This document shows, piece after piece, positions 46,875 to 56,266 of a DNA stretch of 64,000 nucleotides. The DNA is from Persephonella sp. (GTDB lineage Bacteria > Aquificota > Aquificia > Aquificales > Hydrogenothermaceae), in assembly GCA_026987075.1 (NCBI GenBank), contig JALSNI010000058.1, positions 1 to 64,000 of the forward strand. Reading direction: 5' to 3'. The position numbers and the translations under genes were made by a program. Position 1 is the first letter of the stretch. Every line of letters begins with the position of its first letter. The notes below the pieces were generated by a model that saw only the letters and a program-made list of their open reading frames with translations, ran no database searches and was not told where the DNA came from.

Positions 46875-47611
46875 TGCTGCTGGAAAATATGTCTTATGTT
46901 GAGGTTGAGGCATATCTGGTTGAAAAAGATATAGTTATTATTCCTATAGGCTCCTGTGAGCAACACAGCCCTTATGGAATTTTAGGAACAGACTTTATAA
47001 CAGCAGAAGCCATCGCAAGGGAAGTGGGAAAAAGGATGGACATTGTTGTTGCTCCAACGATAAGTTATGGGATGTCCCAGCATCATATGGGATTCAAAGG
47101 AACAGTTACATTATCTCCAGAAACGATGGTTATGTTTGTCAAAGACATAATAAACTCATTTTTAGAGCATGGGTTTAAAAGGATTGTTTTCATTAATGGC
47201 CATGGTGGAAATATTGAGCCTATAAAGACAGCATTTCATCAGATAAAGTTTGAAGGAAAATCGGGATTGTTGGAACTTATATCGTGGTTTTTACTCCCAG
47301 AGGTTCAAGAAATAGAAAGGGATATATTTGAAGACAAAAACGGCTATCACGCTACACCGTCAGAAGTTTCAATAACAAAATTTTTAAGGCCAGAGGCTTT
47401 CAGGAATAAACCATCAGAAAAAAAGGAGATAAGCAGAAGTCAGGTCTACTTTCCTCTTTCTAAGGATGAGTTTAAACAGGCATATCCAGATGGAAGGATG
47501 GAATCTGCTCCATGGCTTGCAAAAGAGAAGTATGGGAAGCTCATAATGGAAGAAGCTGTGAGGGTAATAATAAGGAGATTAAGGGAAATCTTAAAGACAA
47601 AAATATTATGA
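46871..47611 (+). CDS. creatininase family amidohydrolase
   Basis: 'IPIGSCEQHSPYGILGTDFITAEAIA', 'INGHGGNIEPI'. Confidence 0.9.
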   Translation: MMLLENMSYVEVEAYLVEKDIVIIPIGSCEQHSPYGILGTDFITAEAIAREVGKRMDIVVAPTISYGMSQHHMGFKGTVTLSPETMVMFVKDIINSFLEHGFKRIVFINGHGGNIEPIKTAFHQIKFEGKSGLLELISWFLLPEVQEIERDIFEDKNGYHATPSEVSITKFLRPEAFRNKPSEKKEISRSQVYFPLSKDEFKQAYPDGRMESAPWLAKEKYGKLIMEEAVRVIIRRLREILKTKIL

Positions 47612-47621
47612 AGGTGAAGAG

Positions 47622-48473
47622 ATGTTGGCAGGCAACATAGACGAGCAGATTAACAGAGCAAAAGAAGTCATCAAAGAGGCTGATGCTCTTCTTATAACAG
47701 CAGGGGCAGGTATGGGTGTGGACAGCGGACTGCCTGATTTCAGAGGAACAGAAGGTTTCTGGAGAGCGTATCCCATTGCAAGAAAACTTGGTCTGAGATT
47801 TGAAGAACTTGCAAATCCAAGGTGGTTTCATGAAAACCCTAAGCTTGCCTGGGCTTTTTATGGACACAGACTTAACCTCTACAGAAAAACACAGCCCCAC
47901 GAAGGGTTTTACATACTGAAAAAGTTAGGAGAAAGTAAAAGAGGAGGATACTTTGTTTTTACCTCAAATGTTGACGGACAGTTTCAAAAAGCAGGGTTTG
48001 ACGAGAAGAAAATAGTTGAGATTCACGGTTCTATACACCACCTTCAGTGTATTAAACCCTGCACAGACGACATATGGCCAGCTGATGATGTTGAGATTAA
48101 TATAGACATGGAAAAGTTTGAAGCAGAAGAACCACTTCCAAGATGCAAGCACTGCGAAGCTTTAGCAAGGCCTAACATTCTTATGTTTGGAGACTGGGAA
48201 TGGATATCCCACAGAACAGCGGGACAGGAGTTCAGGCTGGAAAGATGGCTTGAAAAGATTGACGACATGGGATACCAACTTGTTGTTATAGAGATTGGAG
48301 CAGGAAAAGCTGTTCCAACAGTGAGAATCTTTTCTGAAAGGGTTGCAGACAGGCTGCACGGAACACTTATAAGGATTAATCCCAGAGATTATGATGTTCC
48401 TTCATCAAGACACATATCTATTCCGTTAAAAGGGTTAGAAGGAATAAAAACTATCACTGAAGGTATTCTTTGA
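47622..48473 (+). CDS. Sir2-family NAD-dependent deacylase-like protein
   Basis: 'LLITAGAGMGVDSGLPDFRGTEGFWRAYP', 'TSNVDGQFQKAGF', 'EIHGSIHHLQC'. Confidence 0.9.
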   Translation: MLAGNIDEQINRAKEVIKEADALLITAGAGMGVDSGLPDFRGTEGFWRAYPIARKLGLRFEELANPRWFHENPKLAWAFYGHRLNLYRKTQPHEGFYILKKLGESKRGGYFVFTSNVDGQFQKAGFDEKKIVEIHGSIHHLQCIKPCTDDIWPADDVEINIDMEKFEAEEPLPRCKHCEALARPNILMFGDWEWISHRTAGQEFRLERWLEKIDDMGYQLVVIEIGAGKAVPTVRIFSERVADRLHGTLIRINPRDYDVPSSRHISIPLKGLEGIKTITEGIL

Positions 48474-48495
48474 AAAAAATTTTTTTCAGAATATA

Positions 48496-48522
48496 TTTCC
48501 CCTGAGAGCAAAAAGGGGGAAA
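48496..48522 (+). promoter_or_regulatory. hairpin TTTCCCC...GGGGAAA enclosing putative Shine-Dalgarno of 48528 gene
   Basis: Inverted repeat directly upstream of ATG 48528; SD-like GGGGG lies in 3' arm. Confidence 0.45.
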
Positions 48523-48527
48523 TTAAG

Positions 48528-48845
48528 ATGAAAATCAAGCTAACACCTAAAACTGTAAGTATAATAATCCTTGCTCTTATGGTTTCTTCTGTATTTTTTT
48601 ATATGGTTGAGAAAAGTATTGACTTCTTTAACTCAGAATTTGCCCAGAATGAAGCAGACTTTAGAGGTTACATAATTGTTCTGTTTGCAAGACTGTTTAT
48701 GATTATAGGCTGGCTTGCGATAATCTTAGGTCTGTTTTTCAGGGGACATTTTAAAGACATTGAAAAACCAAAAACAGATTTATTAGAACTTCATGAAAAG
48801 ATTGAAAAGATAGAGAAGAAAAGACTTAAAAAAAAGGGGACTTAA
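48528..48845 (+). CDS. hypothetical two-TM membrane protein
   Basis: Two hydrophobic segments and charged C-terminal helix. Confidence 0.75.
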   Translation: MKIKLTPKTVSIIILALMVSSVFFYMVEKSIDFFNSEFAQNEADFRGYIIVLFARLFMIIGWLAIILGLFFRGHFKDIEKPKTDLLELHEKIEKIEKKRLKKKGT

Positions 48846-48857
48846 AAGTCCCCCTTT
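48836..48857. terminator. bidirectional terminator GGGGACT-TAAA-AGTCCCC
   Basis: Dyad between convergent genes with A-run upstream and T-run downstream. Confidence 0.8.
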
Positions 48858-48860
48858 ATG

Positions 48861-49085
48861 TTATTCTTCAACAACCTCTGTAATAAGTGCTCCAGATGGG
48901 CATTCCTCAGTTACTTCAAGAGCTCTTTCTGCAAGCTCTCCTTCTATAATAGCACCATCTCCGCCAATATCATCCTTTACTTTTGCTATTCCATCTCCCT
49001 GGTCCTCGTAAACCTCTGGGAGTTCGTCGTAGCAGAGAGCACATGCTGTGCACAGGTCCTGGTCTACAGAAACTTTAACCTTCAT
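48861..49085 (-). CDS. [4Fe-4S] ferredoxin
   Basis: 'DQDLCTACALCYDELPEVYE...EECPSGAL'. Confidence 0.92.
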   Translation of the reverse strand: MKVKVSVDQDLCTACALCYDELPEVYEDQGDGIAKVKDDIGGDGAIIEGELAERALEVTEECPSGALITEVVEE

Positions 49086-49220
49086 CTGACTAAACCTCCT
49101 TGTTAGTTAGTAAAAATTGAGTTCTTATAGTATATGCTATCATATGTTAAATTGCAATATAACAGTGTTTTATTAGATTCTTTATAATACTGGAAGTTTA
49201 GCTATTTATGGGGTATTGAA

Positions 49221-50318
49221 GTGATAAAAGGTATTTATGTTCACATTCCCTTTTGCAGTTTAAAATGTCCATATTGTGATTTTACTTCTATAACTGTAGA
49301 TAACCAAAATTTATTTAAAGAATACATAAAAGCTGTATTAAAAGAACTTCGTATGTATAGAAATTGGGGCTTTAACCTTCAGACTGTATACTTTGGAGGA
49401 GGAACACCATCTCTACTCCCTCCAGAGATGATAGGTGAAATACTGGAAGGAATACGTAATACTGTTAAATCTATGCCTGTGGAAGTTACCGTTGAGGTAA
49501 ATCCTGAAACATACAGATATCAGCAGTTTAAAAGGCTAAGAGAATCAGGTATAAACAGGATAAGTATCGGCGTTCAAACTTTTCAGGATAGAATGCTTAA
49601 GATGTTAGGGAGGGAACATTCTGTAAAAGATAGCCTGCAAGCTATAGAAGAAGCTTTTGATGCGGGAATAGGAAACATAAGTGTAGACCTGATTTATGGG
49701 ATACAGGGTCAAACTGTTAGAGAAATAGAGAGGGATTTGAAAATATTAGAAAAACTACCAGTAAAACATGTCTCTGCATACATGCTTACAGCTTATGAAG
49801 GAACTCCTTTAGGACAATTAGTCAAAGAGAAAAGATACTTTTTACCTGACGAAGAAACAGTCAATGAGATGTTTCTTATAATTGATTCTTTCCTTGAGGA
49901 AAGAGGTTTTCTTAGGTATGAAATCTCAAACTGGGCTAAAACAAACTACCAGTGTAAACACAACCTTTTTTATTGGGAAAGGGAAGAATTTTTAGGAATT
50001 GGTGTGTCTGCGTGGTCATTTGTAAAAAGTAAGAGGTTTGGAAACATTAAAAATCTGTCTATTTATTTAAAAAGAATAAAAGAAAATAAAAAACCAGTTG
50101 AATTTGTAGAATTCATTGATGCAGATGAAGAGAAAAAAGAAAAAATATTCCTTGGGCTGAGATTAAGGAAAGGGATAGAGTTAAATCTTGTAAAAGGAAA
50201 GGAAGAGTTCCTGAAAAGACTTGAAAATGAAGGTCTTGTAGAGATAAGAAATGGAAGAGTCTGTCTAACTCCGAAAGGTGTATTGGTTTCTAACTACATA
50301 TCTGCAGAGCTTATTTAG
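49221..50318 (+). CDS. hemW: HemW/coproporphyrinogen III oxidase-like radical SAM protein
   Basis: 'YVHIPFCSLKCPYCDF', 'YFGGGTPSLL', 'RISIGVQTFQ'. Confidence 0.92.
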   Translation: MIKGIYVHIPFCSLKCPYCDFTSITVDNQNLFKEYIKAVLKELRMYRNWGFNLQTVYFGGGTPSLLPPEMIGEILEGIRNTVKSMPVEVTVEVNPETYRYQQFKRLRESGINRISIGVQTFQDRMLKMLGREHSVKDSLQAIEEAFDAGIGNISVDLIYGIQGQTVREIERDLKILEKLPVKHVSAYMLTAYEGTPLGQLVKEKRYFLPDEETVNEMFLIIDSFLEERGFLRYEISNWAKTNYQCKHNLFYWEREEFLGIGVSAWSFVKSKRFGNIKNLSIYLKRIKENKKPVEFVEFIDADEEKKEKIFLGLRLRKGIELNLVKGKEEFLKRLENEGLVEIRNGRVCLTPKGVLVSNYISAELI

Positions 50319-51105
50319 AAAGCTCTCTACTCCTTTTCGTTGCCTCTTCAACAGCAGAAATAATAGCATTTTTTAAACCTTTTTCTTCTAATTTATGGAG
50401 AGCATAAATAGTTGTTCCCCCCGGTGAGCTTACCTTATCCCTCAAAATGGAAGGGTGTTCTCCTGTTTCTTTCAGCATTTTTGCAGCCCCTAAAACAGTC
50501 TGAACAGCTAATTCTTTTGCCTGGTTATAATTTAATCCACACTTTACTCCTCCTTGAATAAGTCCTTCAATAAACATAAAAACATAAGCAGGACCACTTC
50601 CAGATAAGCCTGTCACAGTGTCCATAAGGTTTTCGTCAACCTCAACGACAACTCCAAGGGGGGAAAGAAGTTTTATAACTTTTTCTCTTATCTGACTGTT
50701 TTCCTTTTCTAAAGTAATACCAATAGCCCCTTCTCCTATTAAAGCAGGTGTGTTTGGCATAGCTCTAACGACAAAAACGTCTTCTATTAAACTTTTAATC
50801 TTTGATATTGGAGTTCCTGCAAGAATAGAAATTAGTATCTTTCCTTTGAAAAACTGTTTTATTGGTGCAACAGCGTTTTCTAAATCTTTCGGTTTAACAG
50901 CAAGTATTATGATTTCTGAATTTTCTACTACTCTTCTATTACTTGAGCTTCCTGCAACATTGTATTCTTCTACCATGTATTTAATTCTTTCAGGATTTAA
51001 GTCATAAACGATAATTTCTGTAGATTTTACTGTTTTACTTCTTACCAGTCCTTTTACTATAGCCTCTCCCATGTTCCCACAGCCTATTAATCCAACTTTA
51101 AACAT
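50311..51105 (-). CDS. proC: pyrroline-5-carboxylate reductase
   Basis: 'IGCGNMGEAIVKGL', 'MPNTPALIGEG', 'LSGSGPAYVF', 'VSSPGGTT'. Confidence 0.95.
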   Translation of the reverse strand: MFKVGLIGCGNMGEAIVKGLVRSKTVKSTEIIVYDLNPERIKYMVEEYNVAGSSSNRRVVENSEIIILAVKPKDLENAVAPIKQFFKGKILISILAGTPISKIKSLIEDVFVVRAMPNTPALIGEGAIGITLEKENSQIREKVIKLLSPLGVVVEVDENLMDTVTGLSGSGPAYVFMFIEGLIQGGVKCGLNYNQAKELAVQTVLGAAKMLKETGEHPSILRDKVSSPGGTTIYALHKLEEKGLKNAIISAVEEATKRSRELSK

Positions 51106-51715
51106 ATTTTTTCCTCTTTTCCCGATAGTTAATTTTTTTTCCCTCAGAAAGTTTTATTATATCAATAACCCTGTTTACGTTATAGTCTTCAAGAAAAGAG
51201 AGCATTTTTTCAAAAATCTGTTTTGTTACTTGAGCATCAGACATTGCTCTGTGTCTTTGATTATATGGAATACTGAAGTGATATGCGAGATTTTCTAAGG
51301 ATTTACTGTCAATATCAGGAAGAATTCTTCTGGCAAGATGGTCTGTGCATATGGATGGGTTTTTTATGCTTTTTCCTAAATATGTTTTTGTGTTGTAGTT
51401 CAGGAAAGAAAGGTCAAACCTTATGTTGTGGGCAACAAGTATAGAATCTTCAATAAATTGATAAACTTCAGGAATGACTTCTTTTATTACAGGCTGGTCA
51501 ATCACCATTGCATTTGTAATTCCTGTTAATTTTGTTATGAATGGGGGGATAAATCCTGAATCAGGTTTGATTAAGCTCCAAAACCTGTCTATCTCTACTG
51601 CCCCTTGAAATTTGATTGCGGCAATTTCAATAATGTAATCCTTTTCAGGAACAAATCCTGTAGTTTCAAGGTCTATTACTGTAAATGTAGCTTCATCAGT
51701 CGTAAGGTTTATCAT
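51098..51715 (-). CDS. DnaQ/epsilon-like 3'-5' exonuclease
   Basis: 'FTVIDLETTGF', 'LVAHNIRFDLSFL', 'HRAMSDAQ'. Confidence 0.9.
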   Translation of the reverse strand: MINLTTDEATFTVIDLETTGFVPEKDYIIEIAAIKFQGAVEIDRFWSLIKPDSGFIPPFITKLTGITNAMVIDQPVIKEVIPEVYQFIEDSILVAHNIRFDLSFLNYNTKTYLGKSIKNPSICTDHLARRILPDIDSKSLENLAYHFSIPYNQRHRAMSDAQVTKQIFEKMLSFLEDYNVNRVIDIIKLSEGKKINYREKRKKYV

Positions 51716-51737
51716 CGTTTTTTGCCTTTTTATAAAA

Positions 51738-52892
51738 TTATATCCTTATAATAAATTTAAACAACCACGGATATATCGTGCCGCTTATCAGGGAAGCTAA
51801 AATAATCATAGATGCATATTCCTCGTCAATAACTTCTGTTTCCAACCCTAATGTTGCTATTGCAACAAGTAGCGTTAAAGGCATAGAAAGGGCAAAAGGA
51901 AATGCTAATGTTTCTTTTATTGAAAAACCAGCAAGGGGAAGGGGAATGGCTGCAACAAACCTTATTAAGAGAATAGTTATTGTAATTAAACAGGCTCCTA
52001 TCACGGTATCTTTTTTCAGTAATTGGAACAAATCAAATCTAAGACCTACTTCTATGAAAAAGACAGGAATTAAAAATCCATATCCAAAACTGCTTATTTT
52101 TTCCTGTATTTCGTGTCTTTTCTTGAAAACCATCGCAAATAACATTCCACCAAAAAACGCTCCAATTATGTATTCAAGACCTAAAAGACTGGCAAGGGCA
52201 ACAAAAATGAACATATTTGCAAAGTTCGCTCTTACTGCTGTTTCTGTGGGGTCATCTGTTTTTATAAGTTTATGGGCTTTTTCAGGGTTCCACCATGCAT
52301 AGAGCTGAAATATTTTCAGAGTAATATAAGCTATAAAAAAGAACAAATAAATCTCAAAAAGATGTATAAATGTTTCCTTTGAAAATCCATACTTGAAATA
52401 CATAAAAAACCCAGATATGAAGATAAGACTTACCACTTCTCCTATACTTCCAATAATAAGGCTTGACTGGGCAAAATCTGTTTTTATAAGATTACTGTCC
52501 TTCAAGACAGGGTATAAAAGACCTATAGCTATGGTAAGGTATATTAATATGTTTATCTTTGGTTGATTTGTATACATTACTAAAAGAAAAGACAAGATTA
52601 TAATTATCAGTATGGATATAAGATATATAATAAGATTTCTTTTTGGAGTTATCTTGATTTTTTCAAAATTTATCTCCAGTCCAGCAAGATACATCAAGAT
52701 AAGAAATCCTAAACTTCCTAAAAAATGTATGATAGTGAATGTTTCTTCTGTCCTGGAGAAAAATACTCCTATAACGAGCCCAAATAGTATCTCTCCCACT
52801 GCTGAAGGAAGCATTAACTTTCTACTTATAAAGGGAATGATGAAAGCCCCTACAGATATAACAAGTAAGAGAACAGCTTCTTCCTTACTCAT
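51738..52892 (-). CDS. Kef/CPA2-type cation:proton antiporter
   Basis: Multi-TM; 'LPSAVGEILFGLVIG' and 'FFIEVGLRFDLFQL'. Confidence 0.88.
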   Translation of the reverse strand: MSKEEAVLLLVISVGAFIIPFISRKLMLPSAVGEILFGLVIGVFFSRTEETFTIIHFLGSLGFLILMYLAGLEINFEKIKITPKRNLIIYLISILIIIILSFLLVMYTNQPKINILIYLTIAIGLLYPVLKDSNLIKTDFAQSSLIIGSIGEVVSLIFISGFFMYFKYGFSKETFIHLFEIYLFFFIAYITLKIFQLYAWWNPEKAHKLIKTDDPTETAVRANFANMFIFVALASLLGLEYIIGAFFGGMLFAMVFKKRHEIQEKISSFGYGFLIPVFFIEVGLRFDLFQLLKKDTVIGACLITITILLIRFVAAIPLPLAGFSIKETLAFPFALSMPLTLLVAIATLGLETEVIDEEYASMIILASLISGTIYPWLFKFIIRI

Positions 52893-54324
52893 AAGACTCC
52901 TCTAAAGGTAGACAAAGAGTGGATAATTTACTATTTTTTGCTATGTAAAAGGGCACACTTGGATTAAAAATAGAAATACTCTCTTTTTTGTCATAGGATA
53001 CTATGAGAAGAGAGTAATCTTTGCTTTTTAGGTAGTCTATTGTTTTCTTTACAGGGTTTCCTTCAAAAACTGAGTATTTTATCTCCTTTTTGTAGATATG
53101 CTCAAAATCGGAAATAATGTTATTTCTTTCCTTTAAAGCTTCTTCTTCTTCAACACCTCTAAGCTCGGCAGGCATAACGCTAAAAACAGCCTCAAACGGC
53201 AGCTTCATTAGACGAGATATCTCTATTCCCATTTCTAAGGTAAATGCTGGATCAGGACAGTTCAGAGAAATGATAATCTCTTTGTAGGGGAATTTACCTC
53301 TACTGAGTAAAAAAGGCTTATTTGCATTCTGAAATATCTTTTTCAGTTTAAATATAGAAAATACAGACTCTTTTATAAATGGAATTGTAACAACTCCTAT
53401 ACTGTCTTCCTGTGAAAATAACTGTAAGAAGTTGTTTACACTACTTTTAATCTCAAAACTGTCAACCTTTTCTTTTATAAATTCAAAATCCTTTCTCACA
53501 TCACAACCCTTGAAAGGATATATGAGAAGTTTATGAGCTTTTGTTCCTTTCTTAAAGTATGCAGCTTCTTCAAAGCTTTTTTTCCATTTTTGGTGATATA
53601 TAACAGCTAAGTCTGAGCCAAACTGAAGGGGAAACTGGGGAATTCCTTTCAGCAGAATGTTTACTAAATTTTCTAAAACTTTTGGGTCTCCAATAATAAC
53701 AACCTTATCTCCTACCTTTATTCTGTCTTCACCTGTAGGTATGATAAGCTCTCCATTTCTGTAGATGGCAGCAATTCTCCATTTTGTGGGTTTTAAATAC
53801 TTTAGCTTTCTATCTACCAGATGTGACCGGGCTAATATGTGAACTTCTATAATTTCTCCTTTTCCTAATCCTATGTTCGTTGCTATTGTGTAGTTTTTTT
53901 CAATCTTTGATATAACAGCATTGGTGATTATTTCAGCAGGTTTGATAATAGAGACATCAAACTTTTCAAACTCTTTTTCCCGTTCTTGTTCAAACAGTAG
54001 AACCATTATAGAAGCATCAAGATTAAAAACTTCCCTTGCTATTCTACATATTTCCAGTGAAACATCTGTATCCTTGATAGTTGATATTATGTATTTGATG
54101 TTTTCTGATTTAAGCTTTTTCCAGGTAAGAATACTGGATGCATCTCCTAATATAAGTTGTATGTTCTCTTTGTTTTTGAATCTTTCTTTAAGCTCTTTTA
54201 TCAGTTCTTCGTTGAAATCAATTCCTATGATGTCCCATTTATCTGAGAGATGTTGCAAAATTTTAAGACCAAAGAATCCCAGTCCAAATATGGTAAGTTT
54301 TCTTTTATCCCTTTCAGATACCAT
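52885..54324 (-). CDS. TrkA-N/TrkA-C domain protein with C-terminal UspA-like region
   Basis: 'LTIFGLGFFGLKILQHL', TrkA-C 'RIAAIYRNGELIIPTGEDRIKVGDKVVIIG'; overlaps antiporter gene. Confidence 0.85.
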   Translation of the reverse strand: MVSERDKRKLTIFGLGFFGLKILQHLSDKWDIIGIDFNEELIKELKERFKNKENIQLILGDASSILTWKKLKSENIKYIISTIKDTDVSLEICRIAREVFNLDASIMVLLFEQEREKEFEKFDVSIIKPAEIITNAVISKIEKNYTIATNIGLGKGEIIEVHILARSHLVDRKLKYLKPTKWRIAAIYRNGELIIPTGEDRIKVGDKVVIIGDPKVLENLVNILLKGIPQFPLQFGSDLAVIYHQKWKKSFEEAAYFKKGTKAHKLLIYPFKGCDVRKDFEFIKEKVDSFEIKSSVNNFLQLFSQEDSIGVVTIPFIKESVFSIFKLKKIFQNANKPFLLSRGKFPYKEIIISLNCPDPAFTLEMGIEISRLMKLPFEAVFSVMPAELRGVEEEEALKERNNIISDFEHIYKKEIKYSVFEGNPVKKTIDYLKSKDYSLLIVSYDKKESISIFNPSVPFYIAKNSKLSTLCLPLEESYE

Positions 54325-54391
54325 AAAAACCTCTAAATGTATAGTAAAATAATTGTCGGTTTATTATATCAAAACAAAAAATGGAGGAAGT

Positions 54392-55630
54392 ATGAAACCA
54401 AGAATTGTTTTTGTGAAAACACCTGACCCAAGGGGTGTTGTTGATACTCTTACAGAAGGTTTACAAAAGGCTTTATCAGCGAGAAATTTTGAAGTAAAAG
54501 TTGTTGAACCAACTCAAAGTAACATTCAGCAGGTTGTAAACGAGATTATAGAGTATAAACCTCTATTTACTTTTGATTTCAATCTTGATGGTTTAATATT
54601 TGCAGAGAAGGACAATCAGCAAAAAATATTAGCTGACATAATAGGAAACATTCATGTATCCTGGTTTTTAGACGACCCTATGATACATTTTGCAAAGCTA
54701 AAGTCAGCTCTTAAATCTAACCAGCTGTTGTATCTAACCATTGACATTGAACATGGTCAGTGGCTTGGTTCTATGGGGAAAAATGTTGCATTTTTAGCTC
54801 CCGGTATAAACCCAGCTGATTTTCCCCCTCCCAACATTGAAAAAGAGTTTGACCTTGCATTCGTAGGTCCTGTTACTGACCCTGATAACATTGAGATAGC
54901 GTGGAAAGAAAGATTTGATGAAGGACTATTTGGTTTTGCTGTTGAGCTTGGTAGGATGCTGTACAGAAATCCAGACATGCCTGTCAGATATGCATCAGGA
55001 TATCTTCTTTCCCAGTATAATCAGGACTTCCAGCAGGCAATGATAAAGTTCCAGCAGGAAAGGGAAGATGAATTTCTCCAGTATCTCACAGAAATTACCC
55101 TATATGCGATGCATCTGAGAAGATGGAATATTATTGATTCTATAGAAGACTTTGAGATAAATATTTTGGGACCTGTAGAAGGTGAAACAAAAGATAACGT
55201 GGTAGTGTATAAGCACATAATTGCAAATAAAGATATTATTAGTTTTCTTTCAAAAACAAAGATAGCCCTTCTTTCTCATCCACCGTTTATATCAACAGGT
55301 CTTGCATACACTGTTTTTGCTTCTGTTGCTTCCAATACGCTAACAATGGTAGAGGAGAGACTGTCTTCAAAAACATTTTTGGTTGATGGTAGAGACCTTA
55401 TCACATATCATCCTGTGGACAGTATTGAGATAGAAGGTAAGATTGCTTACTATTTAGAAGAGGCTCCAAAGGAAAGGGAGATGATAGCAAAACAGGGAAG
55501 AGATACAGTTTTCCAGAATCACACAATACTCCAGAGGGGAGAGTTTTTGGCAAATATGTTAAATGACATTATTGAAAAAGCTTCTCAACCTGAAGGAAAT
55601 GGGAAAGCACCAGAAGAAAAGCTAAACTGA
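54392..55630 (+). CDS. CgeB/DUF3880-like glycosyltransferase-family protein
   Basis: 'HVSWFLDDPMIHF', 'LGSMGKNVAFLAPGINPADFPP'; ATG 54392 with ggagg SD preferred over upstream start. Confidence 0.65.
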   Translation: MKPRIVFVKTPDPRGVVDTLTEGLQKALSARNFEVKVVEPTQSNIQQVVNEIIEYKPLFTFDFNLDGLIFAEKDNQQKILADIIGNIHVSWFLDDPMIHFAKLKSALKSNQLLYLTIDIEHGQWLGSMGKNVAFLAPGINPADFPPPNIEKEFDLAFVGPVTDPDNIEIAWKERFDEGLFGFAVELGRMLYRNPDMPVRYASGYLLSQYNQDFQQAMIKFQQEREDEFLQYLTEITLYAMHLRRWNIIDSIEDFEINILGPVEGETKDNVVVYKHIIANKDIISFLSKTKIALLSHPPFISTGLAYTVFASVASNTLTMVEERLSSKTFLVDGRDLITYHPVDSIEIEGKIAYYLEEAPKEREMIAKQGRDTVFQNHTILQRGEFLANMLNDIIEKASQPEGNGKAPEEKLN

Positions 55631-55631
55631 T

Positions 55632-55656
55632 GCGGGCTCTGACCCGCTTATATTTT
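55632..55656 (+). terminator. hairpin GCGGG-CTCTGA-CCCGC followed by T-rich tract
   Basis: Direct reading between convergent genes. Confidence 0.55.
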
Positions 55657-56265
55657 CCTGATAAATCCTTTTATGTTTTTAGCCTTCATAAAGCTGTATG
55701 CTTCCTTTTTGTTCTTAAAGCTTCCTATCATTACCTTGTAAAGCTCTCCTTCTTTTCTTATAAAGACATTCTTTATCTGGAGACTTTTCACGAGTTTTTC
55801 TGCTTTCTTTTTAGAACTGAATGCTCCTACCTGAATGTAAAATCCGTGAACAAAAGTAGGTTTTTTTACACTTTTAGCAGGTTTTTCTGTTTTTGTGACT
55901 TTTTTCTCTTCTTTTGGTTTTTTGTTTTCTAATTTAGGTGTCTCTTTAATTACCTTTTTTTCAGTTTTTACATTTTCTTTCTGTGTATCAGAATGTTGAG
56001 GTGGTGTTTTAGTGGGTGTAGGGGAAACAGGTTTTGTTATTTCTTGTTTAGGAGAGACTTCAGATTTCTTTATCTCTTTAGAAACAATAGTTATTTCAGG
56101 TTCAGATACTGTTTCTTCCTTGTCTGTGTAGATATTTATGCCGATTATAGAGAATATGATAATAATAAGAAGACCAGACAACAAAATTATTATTCTTTCT
56201 ATCTTTTCCTGCCTATTTTTTGCTTCTTCCAACTTTTTTATAGTATCTTTTAGGTCTGGCTCCAT
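55648..56265 (-). CDS. SPOR-domain membrane protein
   Basis: One TM, Pro/Lys-rich linker, 'FYIQVGAFSSKKKAEKLVKSL...GELYKVMIGSFKNKKEAYSF'. Confidence 0.88.
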   Translation of the reverse strand: MEPDLKDTIKKLEEAKNRQEKIERIIILLSGLLIIIIFSIIGINIYTDKEETVSEPEITIVSKEIKKSEVSPKQEITKPVSPTPTKTPPQHSDTQKENVKTEKKVIKETPKLENKKPKEEKKVTKTEKPAKSVKKPTFVHGFYIQVGAFSSKKKAEKLVKSLQIKNVFIRKEGELYKVMIGSFKNKKEAYSFMKAKNIKGFIRKI

Positions 56266-56266
56266 C

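Noticed and set aside
41949-48473. HerA plus Sir2-like protein as an anti-phage HerA-Sir2 defence system
   Set aside because: The Sir2-like protein looks like a free-standing canonical sirtuin with zinc-type Cys, several unrelated genes away, and the locus is embedded in housekeeping genes.
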